Assembly: GCA_002794775.1 (NCBI GenBank)
Contig: NBAY01000019.1
Span: 372,001-436,000, forward strand
From: Porodaedalea pini
Lineage: Eukaryota; Basidiomycota; Agaricomycetes; Hymenochaetales; Hymenochaetaceae
DNA: 64,000 nt
Reading direction: 5' to 3'
In this document: positions 34,351 to 45,300 of the stretch, piece after piece
How positions within the stretch are numbered: the first letter of the stretch is position 1
Layout: every line of letters begins with the position of its first letter
The notes under the pieces: generated by a model
Told to the model about the DNA's origin: nothing
Databases searched by the model: none
The model's input: the letters and a program-made list of their open reading frames with translations, nothing else
Translations under genes and position numbers: made by a program

Positions 34351-35737
34351 TGTCTTCGAGTCGGATACAAGCTTGTTACAAGAGTTTTGGTGCAATACAG
34401 GGCATATACAAGACAGATAGATAATTACAAAAAATATACTATACTTTTATCATTTTGTATTCTGATTATATGCCCTCTGAAAGTCTGATGTCCAAGCTGT
34501 AATGTATTTATTCTACTGAGTATGCCTGACAATGAAGCTGAAAGGCTCTTCACAGGTTTATATGTTCAGTGTCAGTATGTCAGTCTGCATGTCAGATACT
34601 TATTAGGATAGAAGGTAAATACAGCTTACATAGATGCTTACAGGAAATGAACATTTATTTTTCTCATATTATATGTCACTTGTATGTCCTTCAGAAGTCT
34701 AATGTCTCAAGTGTAATGCATTCATCATAGTACTAGTGTTATTGTCTGATAGTCCACTTATATTTCAGATATTTCTAGGAAGTTCAGTTCAGTTCGGTTC
34801 AAGTCTGAAGTGGTTCAATAGTAACAGCCTATTCACAACCACCAAGTCCAAACTGAGGCTCGAGACCAGCACTCATGAAGCTGGGCATTGACATGGACAC
34901 CTGTCCCTAACCGTTAATCCTGTTTCCATTCCCAATTCTGCCTATGCTGCAGATCGCGGTCCTGTCCTCAAGACTGCCCACGGAGAGCACCTGCGCATAT
35001 CACGCAACCAGGTCTGACTCGTTGGTGGGTCCAAATCGGTGGCCCTTCGCTGCACCCAGGCTGGAGCCCATGGCATTGCCTTGGGCGCCATCAGCCGACA
35101 CACCTGCAAGCTGCATGACCACAGGCAAGTCTGGCAGAGTTTCGACAGCCTCAAACTGACAATAGAGCCTGAGTCGGATGAGTCCATGCTCTGTGCGGTA
35201 CTCCACATGCCATTGGCACTGTTGTTGTAGCTATAACTATAATTGTAGCTGCACAACGCCGCACTCGGCCTCTCGAACATTGATTCGCCAAGTCAGAGCA
35301 GCAAGGACAAAAGGTGTGGTGTCAGCTCTTCGAGTGAGAAAGGTGTCAGATCGGAAGACAACAGTGTTTGTGATGTGAAAGCAGAAGAAAGCAATGTTTG
35401 CTGTGCACTGAGCGCTGCGTGCTGATGTGCTGCAATGACCGCAAGAGGTGGACATGCAAACGAGAACGGCAACGATCCTGGGAATCGATAGTGGGGCAGC
35501 ACGCTCCACATTGCTGCATCATCTGGTAGCGTCGCAGCACATCCAAGTGCTCTACTTGCCATCCCTGCCTCATGGCCAAACTCCGGGCTTGCGCCTGCGT
35601 CTGACAAGGGTGGACTCGGGAAGAGTGTCACATTGCGCATTGCAGAAACTGGAGACGATCCAAATGTGATTGTACCCTCGCTTTTTGTGCATTGCATACT
35701 GTGTGAGTTCTCTTCCTGCAGTGGTGTAGAGCCCTTC
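34351..35737. other. Non-coding and repeat-derived stretch
   Basis: No supported gene. Two diverged copies of a TATATGTCCTTCAGAAGTCT-like block lie at about 34470 and 34685. Open frames at 34942-35280 and 35293-35787 lack any recognisable domain. Confidence 0.4.
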
Positions 35738-35868
35738 ATCAGGAAAACAGCAAAAACCCATAGTTGGCTATAGTAGTATATAGTCATATAGTAGGATATA
35801 GCATACCATAGTTATGTAAAGCTGCATAGTACATAGTGATAGAGTATTGTATAGTACATATAGTCATA
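35738..35868. repeat. Inverted copy of the 8944-9077 TA-rich unit
   Basis: Near-identical reverse complement of 8944-9077, including GCAAAAACCCATAGTTGGCT and TAGTATATAGTCATATAGTA. It stops just before the LTR at 35876, so the chromovirus insertion seems to cut this repeat. Confidence 0.85.
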
Positions 35869-35875
35869 TAGTAGG

Positions 35876-36314
35876 TGTCAGGACTCAAACTTTTTCCTTT
35901 TTTTTATTTTCCTTCTATCATTTCTTTTCTTTTAATCGCTCCTTTTCATTATAATAAACCATCTTTTCAATCATTTCCCACACTCCTTTCACATGACCTT
36001 CATTCGTTCCATTCCACTCTCTTTATGTAATCTTAGTCAATGGGGCAACTGGTTCTCATGAGGTGATCACTGTATATAAGGAAGAGGAATCGCATCCAAA
36101 CACCTGTTCTGCTTTTCCTCTTACCTCCATGATGACCTAGGTGAGACTGCGTCCCCCTCCTGTAGTAGAGTACATTGTATTAATCCTCTTACCTCTGTGA
36201 TGACCTAGCCTGTGTATAGCGTGTCCCGAGTCCCCGCTCGAGTATAGCACATCCCAGACGACAGTCAGCCGAGGCCTGCCCAGTCCGAGTCGTCTCCCGA
36301 ACTCCCACCTAACA
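35876..36314 (+). repeat. 5' LTR of chromovirus A
   Basis: 439 bp, TGTCAGGACTC...CCACCTAACA. It contains a TATATAAGGAAGAGG promoter-like element near 36073 and a repeated CTCTTACCTC block. It differs from its partner at 47389 mainly by transitions. Confidence 0.93.
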
Positions 36315-36799
36315 TAAAAGCAGAACCCCACCCAGGCTCATCCCCAGCGTACGTCGTCGCTGTCAACTCGCCTTCGCTCAGTCTAGAGGAGCACTCCCCT
36401 CAACGGACTTGAAGTGTAAACCCCCTAAACGACAACCCTCAACCCTGCCTGGACATTTTCGGACGTTCGTGTATTACATAAACTTCGCAACCGACTTTTC
36501 CCGACCCTGGCTCTCCACATTTCCCTTTGGTGGAGGAGCCACTTAACCTGGACGTGGGTGACATTACGTGTTCAGTCGTCAACATCGTTGTCGATTGTTA
36601 TCTCTGCTGTGTCCTTCCGCCTCATCATCAACCTCGCTGACGAACCCGTTCAACGTTGGTGTAACCCTGGATCGAACGCACAACTGATCTCTGTCCCTCC
36701 ACCATTGTCAAGATAGATCTCACTGACGAACAGCAATGGGCCCTCCCTGCATCAGCCCATTGGGATCCAGACCGACCAAGTTACATCGCAACCAACAAT

Positions 36800-37849
36800 A
36801 GCGGCGTTACATACAACATCTGGTGGAGTGAGATCTGGCATAGCTGGTATTCGACAAATGAAGAAGGAAGGAGAGCTAGGTGGCCCCCAGCCGTCCCATC
36901 ATCACCTGCACCATCAATGTCTACTGTCAACTTACCACCGACTCCAGGACCCTACCGCGAGACTTGTAGAGATCTTTCACCACCAACCCCTCCTGAACCT
37001 TCGATGCCCATGCCCGAACCCGCAATGTCAGCAGGAGGTTTCAGTCAGCAGCAGATGGAGCAGATCGCAGCCATCGTCACAAATGCCTTCACTCATCAGG
37101 CGAACAACGCCCCGGCACCAGTCATGGCAGCTAACCCCCTGATCTCCAGCATCGACGTCGCCTGGCCACGTGAATTCACTGGTGGCGACGACTATCTAGA
37201 CTTCAAACAGGAGGTCCTCCTTTTTGTCTCTGCAAATCCGAGCCGATACCCCACGTCAGAGAGTAAGATCTACATTGCTCTCTCCCATTTGAAGGGTGGT
37301 AATGCGGCAACATGGGCGCAGAACTACGTGGAGGAATCAATGACGGCTGGCATCATGACCTTCACCGACAGTTGGACGAGGTTCCAAGAGCACCTAGACA
37401 CCTCATTCGATGATCTGAACTGGAAGGAAAAGGCGCTGGTGAAATTCCGAACCAAGGTTCAGAAGGACCTCACCGCCGATGAGTTCTTTCAGGATCTCGA
37501 AGTCGTCATCACAAGAGTGGGACTAACGGATGACAGCATCATCTGCGACCGTCTGAAGAGGGCGATGAACATTGAGGTGGTACGAGGGGTGCTGAGATCG
37601 ACGCCAGTCCCGACAACATATGACGACTGGAAGAAGAAAGTGATCAAGATCGACCGGGGCGAGCAGCAGATCCGTGCCATCCAACAAGGCTGCACATTCC
37701 CACCCCCACCATGCCCCCAGCAGCAGCATGCACCCCCAGCTCGTCGCCAGGTAGCAGCCCCCCACGTCAACAAATGCAATGCAATCGGCATTACCTTTGG
37801 AGGCGCCAGCCAGCTGATGGATGTCTCGATGAATGAGGCGCAACACTGA
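36800..37849 (+). pseudogene. Gag of chromovirus A
   Basis: The open frame from ATG 36917 encodes a proline-rich region, then FSQQQMEQIAAIVTNAFTHQ, WPREFTGGDDYLDFKQEVLL and the capsid-like KALVKFRTKVQKDLTADEFF. The frame is open upstream of the ATG too (...WWSEIWHSWYS...), so the true start may be further left. TGA at 37847 falls just before the zinc knuckle RACWICGQLGHFKDAC; chromovirus B has CGA there. Gag forms the virus-like particle. Confidence 0.85.
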
Positions 37850-38329
37850 CGTGCATGCTGGATCTGCGGCCAGCTGGGTCACTTCAAGGATGCATGCCCA
37901 CAAGGAAAAACGATCGTGCAGCGTATGCTGCAGATGATGATGCCCGGCGAACGTCGACTCCTCGCCGATGAGCTAGGCACGATGAAGGAATCGGCATTCG
38001 AGGAAGTCGTAGACACTCGAAGGTCGACAGTGGAGGACTATGTGGAAGAGGAGGGAGATGACAAAGAGGTCATCAACTTGCAGGGTTTTGCGAGTGGTCA
38101 GGCGTAGCCATCAGGGTGACTGACTGAGTAGAACAAGGGACTTTGAATCTGGACTCGCTAAAATATAACCAACCATCTGTACAATACATAGATGCAAACG
38201 ATGTTGATGGTTCTCCCGATTACGAAGTCCCCACTGGTGTGAATAAGGAAGGCGAGTATGAGCAGCTGTTCATGAGGGGAACTGGTGGATGCCAGCTGGA
38301 CCTCCTCCTGAATGTCAGACATAGCGTGG
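37850..38329 (+). pseudogene. Gag C-terminus (zinc knuckle) and pol start of chromovirus A, cut by insertion
   Basis: Encodes the CCHC knuckle RACWICGQLGHFKDAC, an acidic stretch, then the frame-1 pol start (YEVPTGVNKEGEYEQLFMRG, GGCQLDLLLNVR). It ends at 38329, where chromovirus B is inserted. The 5-mer CGTGG at 38325-38329 is the left target duplication. Confidence 0.85.
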
Positions 38330-38769
38330 TGTCAGGACTCAAACTTTTCCTTTCTTTTCATTTTCTTCTATCATTTCTTTTCTTTTTAATCGCTCCTTTT
38401 CATTATAATTAATCATCTTTTCAATCATTTCCCACACTCCTTTCACATGACCTTCATTCGTTCCATTCTGCTCCCTTTTATGTAATCTTAGACAAAGGGG
38501 CAACCGGTTCTCATGAGGTGATCACTGTATATAAGGAAGAGGAATCGCATCCAAACACCTGTTCTGCTTTTCCTCTTACCTCCATGATGACCTAGGTGAG
38601 ACCGCGTCCCCCTCCTGTAGTAGAGTACATTGTATTAATCCTCTTACCTCTGTGATGACCTAGCTTGAGTACCACGTGTCCTGAGTCCCCGCTTGAGTAT
38701 AGCACATCCCAGACGACAGTCAGCCGAGGCCTGCCCAGTCTGAGCCATCTCCCGAACTCCCGCCTAACA
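38330..38769 (+). repeat. 5' LTR of chromovirus B
   Basis: 440 bp, TGTCAGGACTCA...CCGCCTAACA. It differs from the 3' LTR at a handful of sites, nearly all CpG versus TpG or CpA. Confidence 0.93.
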
Positions 38770-38907
38770 TAAAAGCAGAACCCCACCCAGGCTCATCCCC
38801 AGCATACGTCGTCGCTGTTGACTCGCCTTCACTCAGTCTAGAGGAGCGCTCCCCTCAACGGACTTGAAGTGTAAACCCCCTAAACGAAAACCCTAAACCC
38901 TGCCCGG

Positions 38908-39426
38908 TGTTAGGATCCCAAGTGCGCATTCTCCTTTTTCCCTTCTTTCATCGTCTTCACCCTCTCCGACATCCCTTCCCTCCCTACCCTCACCGGACTA
39001 CATCCGATGCCACTCCTTCCACTGACGTCACCCACTTATCAATCACGTGACCCTTGCACGCAGTTGCGGGCGACATTGTCCACTCATTAATAAGAACATT
39101 CCACGACATTCCATCACATTCCATTTCCCAGGAACGTTATCCCCTTTATAGTAGTTAGGTCTCACAGGTGCTGAGTATATAGGTAGCTCGTTCACCTGTA
39201 TTGTCCCTTACCCCAGCATTCTTGGAATCCACTACTGCTTGCTCTTGACAACGTCGTCCGCGACACTCGTGTGTTTGACTCCTCCCCTCTTCACTCTTGT
39301 GTCTGTGGGCGTGGTGGTTGCCTGAATGGCACCCACTGTCGTTCTCCCACGTCGCTCGACCTCTACCTACGTTGTATGTGGGTATGATGGTTAAGTGATT
39401 GTTGAGTACGTGGTCGTACTCTAACA
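38908..39426 (+). mobile_element. Solo LTR of another family inside chromovirus B
   Basis: 519 bp from TGTTAGGATCCC to GTACTCTAACA, absent from the same place in chromovirus A. Flanked by CCCGG (38903-38907) and CCCAG (39427-39431), a 5-bp target duplication with one CpG-type change. Contains GAGTATATAGG, a possible TATA box. No coding sequence. Confidence 0.88.
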
Positions 39427-39868
39427 CCCAGATGTTTTCGGACGTTCGTGTATTACATAAACCTCACAACCAACTTCTCCCGACCCTGGCTCTCCGCATC
39501 TCTCTTTGGTGGAGAAGCCACTTAACTTGGACGTGGGTGATGTTACATGTTCAGTCGTCAATGTCATTGTCGATTGTTATTTCTGCTGCGACTTTCTGTC
39601 TCATCATCAACTTCGCTGACAAACCCGTTCAATGTTGGCATAACTCCAGATCAAATGCACAACCGATCCCCGTTCCTCCACTGTTGTCAAGATAGATTTC
39701 ACTGACGAACAGTGATGGGCCCTTCCTGCATCAGCTCATTGGAATCCAGACCGACCAGGCTATGTTTCAACCAACAACAGTGGCGTTGTACACGATATCT
39801 GGTGGAGTGAACTCTGGCACAGCTGGTATTTGTCAGACAAATAAGGAAGGAGAGCGAGGTGGCCCCCA

Positions 39869-41140
39869 GTGGCTCCATCATCGCCTGCACCGTCGATGTC
39901 TACGGTCCTCCTGCCGCCGACTCCAGGCCCTTACCACAAGACTCATAGAGACCCCTCACTGCCAACCCCCCCTGAACCTTCAACGCCCACGCCCAAACCC
40001 ACAATGTCAACAGGAGGTTTCAGTCAACAGCAGATGGAGCAGATCACAGCAATCATTGCAGGCACCTTCGCCCATCAGGCAAATAACGCCCCGGCACCGG
40101 TCACTGCAGCTAACCCCCCGACCCCCAACATCGACATCGCCCGGCCACGTGAATTCACTGGCAGTGACGACTACCTAGACTTCAAATGCGAGGTCCTCCT
40201 TTTCATCTCTGCAAACCCGAACCGGTACCCCATGTTGGAGAGTAAGATATACGTTGCTCTCTCCCACTTGAAGGGTGGTAATGCAGCGACATGGGCGCAG
40301 AATTATGTGGAAGAGTCAATGACAGCTGGCATCGTGACCTTCACTGACAGTTGGACGAGGTTCCAAGAGCGCCTAGATGCCTCATTCAATGATCCAAACT
40401 GGAAGGAAAAGGCGCTAGCGAAATTCCGGACCAAGGTTCAGAAGGACCTCACTGCTGATGAGTTCTTTCAGGATCTTGATGTTGTCATAACAAGAGCAGG
40501 TCTAATGGACAACAGCATCATCTGTGACCACCTGAAGCGAGCGATGAACATCGAGGTGGTGCGAGGAGTGCTGAGGTCGACGCCAGTCCCAACAACGTAT
40601 GACGACTGGAAGAAGAAAGCAATCGAGATCGACCGGGGCAAGCAACAGATCCGCGCCATCCAATGAGGCCGTGCATTTCCACCCCCACCACGCCCCCAGC
40701 AGCAGCATGCACCCCTGGCTCATCGCCAGGTAGCAGCCCCCCACGTCAACAAACACGATGTGACCGGCGTCACCTTTGGAGGTGCCGGCCAGCCGATGGA
40801 CATCTCAATGAATGAGGCGCAATGCCGACGTGCGTGCTGGATCTGTGGCCAGCTCGGTCACTTCAAGGATGCATGCCCACAGTGGAAGACGATCATGCAG
40901 CGTATGCTGCAGATGATGATGCCCGGCGAACATTGCCTCCTCGCTGATGAGCTAGGCGTGATGAAGGAGTTGGCATTTGAGGAAGTCGTAGACACTCGAA
41001 GGTCGACAGTGGAGGACTATGTGGAGGAGGAAGGAGATGACAAAGAGGTCGTCAACTCGCAGGGTTTTGCGAGTGGTCAGGCAAAGCCATCGGGGCGACT
41101 GACCGAGAAGAACAAGAGGCTTCCTATCTGGACTCGATAA
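39869..41140 (+). pseudogene. Gag with CCHC zinc knuckle of chromovirus B
   Basis: Gag is open from ATG 39869 to a TGA at 40664-40666, where copy A reads CAA; this fits CGA decaying to either codon. Beyond it the same frame is open from 40667 to the TAA at 41138 and encodes the knuckle RRACWICGQLGHFKDACPQW and an acidic stretch. It closely matches copy A. The premature stop removes the nucleic-acid-binding knuckle. Confidence 0.85.
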
Positions 41141-42318
41141 ACTATAACCAACCATCTGTACAATACGTAGATGCAAATGACGTTGATGGTTTTCCCGATT
41201 ACGAAGTCCCCACCGGTGTAAACGAGAATAATAAGTATGAGCAACTGTTCATGAGGGGAACTGGCGGATGCCAGCTGGACCTCCTCTTGAACGTCAGATG
41301 TAACGTGGAGGGTGAGATGAGGGAGGTGGACGTGCATGCACTCATGGATTTGGGGTGTACAGGATCGTGCATTGACGTGAGGTTCGTCGAATGCTATGGG
41401 TTGGAAACCAAGCAATACATCAGACCCCTTGCGGTGCTCAATGCAGACGGCACGCACAATGAGGCCGGTTTGATCGAGAGATATGTTGACATCGAGCTAC
41501 TGATTGGACATCACAAGGAAAGGATCATCCTTGCAGTGACGTCCCTGGCGTCGTCGAACATCTTCCTGGGCTATGACTGGCTTCGACGCCACAACCCAGA
41601 GGTCAACTGGAAAACAGGTTCGATTGAATTCACCCGTTGTCCAGATGAGTGCGTGATCGAGAAGGAAGGCAAGTGGAGGGTAGTCGCCTATAGGTCTGAA
41701 GCACTCCTGCCGGCAGAACGAAACTACGAGATCTACGACAAGGAGATGCTCGTGATCGTTTCGGCACTCAAAGAGTGGAGACAGTACCTTCTCGGCACCT
41801 GTCACCCTATCGAGATCTGGTCTGATCACGCCAACCTCACCTACTTTAGGTTGGCACAAAAGCTGAGCTATCGACAAGCTCGCTGGTGGACAGAGCTCGA
41901 GGAATTTGACTTCCACCTCAAACACAAGTCAGGGAAGACGATGGGCAAGGCAGACTTACTGTCACGTAAGACCGGTTACAATGAGGGGAAGGATGATAAT
42001 GACAGCGTCGTGTTCATCAAGAAGAAGTGGCTGAATCGTGGAGTGGTGAGGACGTCGCGTGACAAGGTGTTGGAACGAGTGGGTGAAGCGCAGAGGACGC
42101 AGAACGAGTTGGAAAGGCCGACAGGAATGACAGAGGTCGACGGTTTGTGGTGGATGAAGGGCAAGGTATACGTCCCATCAACGATAAAGGAGTCGGTGTT
42201 GCGGGAGTGTCACCACTCAGTACTGGCTGGGCATCCAGGAGCGTCAAAGATGGTGGAACTTGTCCGTCGAGACTTCTGGTGGGCGTTGATGTTCTCCGAC
42301 ATCCAAGCATACGTCTGA
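41141..42318 (+). CDS. Protease-RNase H fusion ORF of chromovirus B (RT missing)
   Basis: One open frame (frame 1) with the aspartic protease (HALMDLGCTGSCID, then IFLGYDWLRRHNPEVNWKTG), joined after CVIEKE to RNase H (GKWRVVAYRSEALLPAERNY, KEWRQYLLGTCHPIEIWSDH, KADLLSRK). It continues into the integrase zinc-binding domain (ECHHSVLAGHPGASK) and ends at TGA 42316. In copy A ~1.1 kb encoding RT lies between the two halves. The join is in frame, near an AAGGA(A/G)G word present at both deletion edges of A. Non-autonomous as it stands. Confidence 0.88.
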
Positions 42319-43569
42319 GGATGTGATCACTGCCAGCAAACAAAGGCTCAGAGAGCGTCGAGGTCGAGACCACTCCATCTGAATACGGTCCCCAAAGCCC
42401 CTTGGGAAATCGTCATGGTCGACCTCATCGGAGAGCTCCCAGAATCGAAGGGACACAACGCGATTTGCGTCTTCATAGACAGATTCTCAAAGCAGATGCA
42501 TGTGATTCCAATGACGACGAAGCTGTCAGCAGAAGGCATGGCTCAGTTGTATCACAACCATGTCTTCTGCCTCCATGGCCTACCCAAGAAGATTATCCAT
42601 GACCGTGGCACGCAGTTCGATGCGTTGATGATGAAGGAACTATACAAACTCCTGCACATCAAAGGCAACCCGTCGATGGCATATCACCTGCAAACAGATG
42701 GTCAGACAGAACGCGTTAACCAAGAGCTCGAACAGTACCTTAGGCTCTTCATTAACCATTGGCAATCGGACTGGAAGGACTGGCTCCCTCTCGCAGAATT
42801 CGCATACAACAACCGCGAACACTCAGCAACAAAAATGTCTCCCTTCTACACGAATACAGGATGTCATCCTCTGAGCTTTGACACAACATGAACTTCATCC
42901 ACTAACATGTCAGCAGAAGAATTTGCGAAGCACATCAAGGAGACTCATCACGTTGCAAAGGACAACCTGGTCAAGGCAGCGGAGGACATGAAGCGCTACC
43001 ATGACTGGACAGTGGGGGTATCGGTGGAGTACCAGACTGGCAACAAGGTCTTCCTGGATGGTCAGAACATCAGCACGGACGCGCCGACAAAGAAGCTAGC
43101 AGACAAGTGGTACGGACCCTTCAACATTGTCGACAAAGTGGGCGTGAGCGCGTACAAGCTCAAACTCCCCAAGCGATGGAAGAAAGTCCACCCTGTCTTC
43201 AACAAAGCCCTGTTGAAACCCGCCGTCGAACCATCCTTCGAAAGCCAGAAACAACCTCCACTGCCACCGCCTGACATTGTTGACAACGAGGAGGAATACG
43301 AGGTTCAGGAAGTTATCGACTCACATCTTCACCGAGGAAAGCTACAGTACCTCGTCAAGTGGGTCGGATACAATGAACCAACTTGGCAGCCTGAGACGGA
43401 CTTCGGGAAGAATGCAAAAGAGGCGATCGTGGAGTTCTATCAGAAACACCCTGGCGCTCCTCAAAAACTCGACATTCCTTGCCAACGACTCCGTCCACTC
43501 TTCATCGACACTGAGCCAGATGAATGCGATCTTGGTTGGTTGGGACACCCAACCTTGAGGGGGGGGTAA
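42319..43569 (+). pseudogene. Integrase core and chromodomain of chromovirus B
   Basis: After the TGA at 42316 the frame continues with the integrase core: VDLIGELP (first Asp), HDRGTQF (second Asp), then Glu in QTERVNQELE with exactly 35 residues between them (D,D35E). A TGA at 42889 interrupts, then come the GPY/F module (DKWYGPFNIVDKVG) and a chromodomain (EEEYEVQEVIDSHLHRGKLQ, LVKWVGYNEPTWQPE), ending at TAA 43567 next to the LTR. The chromodomain guides integration to particular chromatin in chromoviruses. Confidence 0.9.
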
Positions 43570-44009
43570 TGTCAGGACTCGAACTTTTCCTTTCTTTTCA
43601 TTTTCTTCTATCATTTCTTTTCTTTTTAATCGCTCCTTTTCATTATAATTAATCATCTTTTCAATCATTTCCCACACTCCTTTCACATGACCTTCATTCG
43701 TCCCATTCTGCTCCCTTTTATGTAATCTTAGACAAAGGGGCAACCGGTTCTCATGAGGTGATCACTGTATATAAGGAAGAGGAATTGCATCTGAACACCT
43801 GTTCTGCTTTTCCTCTTACCTCCGTGATGACCTAGGTGAGACTGCATCCCCCTCCTGTAGTAGAGTACATTGTATTAATCCTCTTACCTCTGTGATGACC
43901 TAGCTTGAGTACCGCGTGTCCTGAGTCCCCGCTCGAGTATAGCACATCCCAGACGACAGTCAGCCGAGGCCTGCCCAGTCTGAGCCATCTCCTGAACTCC
44001 TGCCTAACA
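43570..44009 (+). repeat. 3' LTR of chromovirus B
   Basis: 440 bp, preceded by a G-run polypurine-like tract (TTGAGGGGGGGG) that would prime plus-strand synthesis. Followed by target-site copy CATGG at 44010. Confidence 0.93.
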
Positions 44010-45300
44010 CATGGAGGGTGAGACGAGGGAGGTAGATGCGCATGCACTTGTGGATTTGGGGTGTATGGGATCATGCATTGACGTAAGGTTTGTCAAACGC
44101 TATGGGTTGGAAACCAAATGCTACATCAGACCCCTTGCGGTGCTCAATGCAGACGGCACACACAATGAGGCCAGTTTAATCGAGAAGTACATTGACATTG
44201 AGCTAATGATTGGACATCACAAGGAAAGGATCATCCTTGCGGTGACATCCCTGGCGTCGTCAAACATCTTCCTGGGCTACGACTGGCTTCGATGCCACAA
44301 CCCGGAGGTCGACTGGAAGATGGGTTCGATTGAATTCACCTGTTGCCCAGAGGAGTGCACGATCAAGAAGGAGGTTGTGGAGGAGATGAGGAGGGTGAGA
44401 GAGGTGCGAATGGACAAGGCGTCCTGGCCCGCATACCTCAACGACCTTGCCAACGTCTTCAGTGAAAAAGGCTTTGAAAAACTGCTGGAACATAGACCCT
44501 GGGATCACATCATCAACTTAAAACCCAACTTTAAGCCTAGCAACTGCAAGATCTACCCATTGACACCGATGGAACAGCAATTGCTGAAGGACTTCCTCGA
44601 AGAGAACTTGAAGTCGGGCCGCATATGAAAGTTGATCTCACCGATGGCATCCCCCTTTTTCTTCATCAAGAAGGCCGACAAGTCTCTACGCCCGATTCAG
44701 GACTACTGGAAGCTTAATGAGGGGATGATCAAGAACAAGTACCCTCTCCCCCTCATCAATGAACTTGTCAATAAGGTCAAGAAGGCGAAGTTCATCACCA
44801 AGCTCGACCTTCACTGGGGATACTACAACATCCGGATCCGTGAAGGAGATGAGTGGAAGGCAGCATTCCACACAAACATGGGTCTCTTCGAACCAACAGT
44901 CATGTTTTTTAGTCTTTGCAATGCACCGGCAACATTCCAGGCCTTTGTCAACCACATCTTCAAAGGACTGATCTACAATAACTTGATCATCGTCTACCTC
45001 AACGACATACTGATTCTCTCGCAAACTCTCGAGGAACATATCGAGACGTCGAGGCATGTCCTTCAGATCTTGCGAGAGAACGGCCTGTACCTGAAACCGA
45101 AGAAATGCGAGTTCAACACTAAGGTGGTAAAGTACCTCGGCCACATTGTCGGCAATGGCGAGATCAGAGCGGACCCAGCAAAGATGGAAGCAATCGCAGA
45201 CTGGCCCGTCCCATGAAACGTCAAACAGCTACAACAGTTCCTCAGCATGGGCAACTGGCTGTGACGGTTCATCAAGGATTACAGCAAGATAGTCCATCCA
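44010..45300 (+). pseudogene. Protease and reverse transcriptase of chromovirus A
   Basis: Resumes copy A: HALVDLGCMGSCID (protease), then RT with [67 protein letters not shown] and [11 protein letters not shown]. The usual YxDD box reads YLND, so the first catalytic Asp is Asn (GAC to AAC). TGA codons at 44626, 45214 and 45262 break the frame; each fits CGA to TGA. Inactive. Confidence 0.88.

Larger units (their letters stand above)
38330..44009 (+). mobile_element. Chromovirus B, nested in A, with reverse transcriptase deleted
   Basis: 5' LTR 38330-38769 and 3' LTR 43570-44009, both 440 bp. Target duplication CGTGG (38325-38329) / CATGG (44010-44014). The internal part has a leader (with a solo LTR at 38908-39426), gag, zinc knuckle, protease fused directly to RNase H, integrase and chromodomain. 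The ~1.1 kb encoding RT in copy A is missing. It carries fewer stops than A. Confidence 0.93.

Noticed and set aside
35293..35787. Minus-strand ORF of 164 codons before chromovirus A
   Set aside because: Its N-terminal codons derive from the inverted TA-rich repeat; the rest has no recognisable domain and biased composition.
39155..39427. Minus-strand ORF in chromovirus B leader
   Set aside because: Lies entirely inside the solo LTR and has no homology to element proteins.
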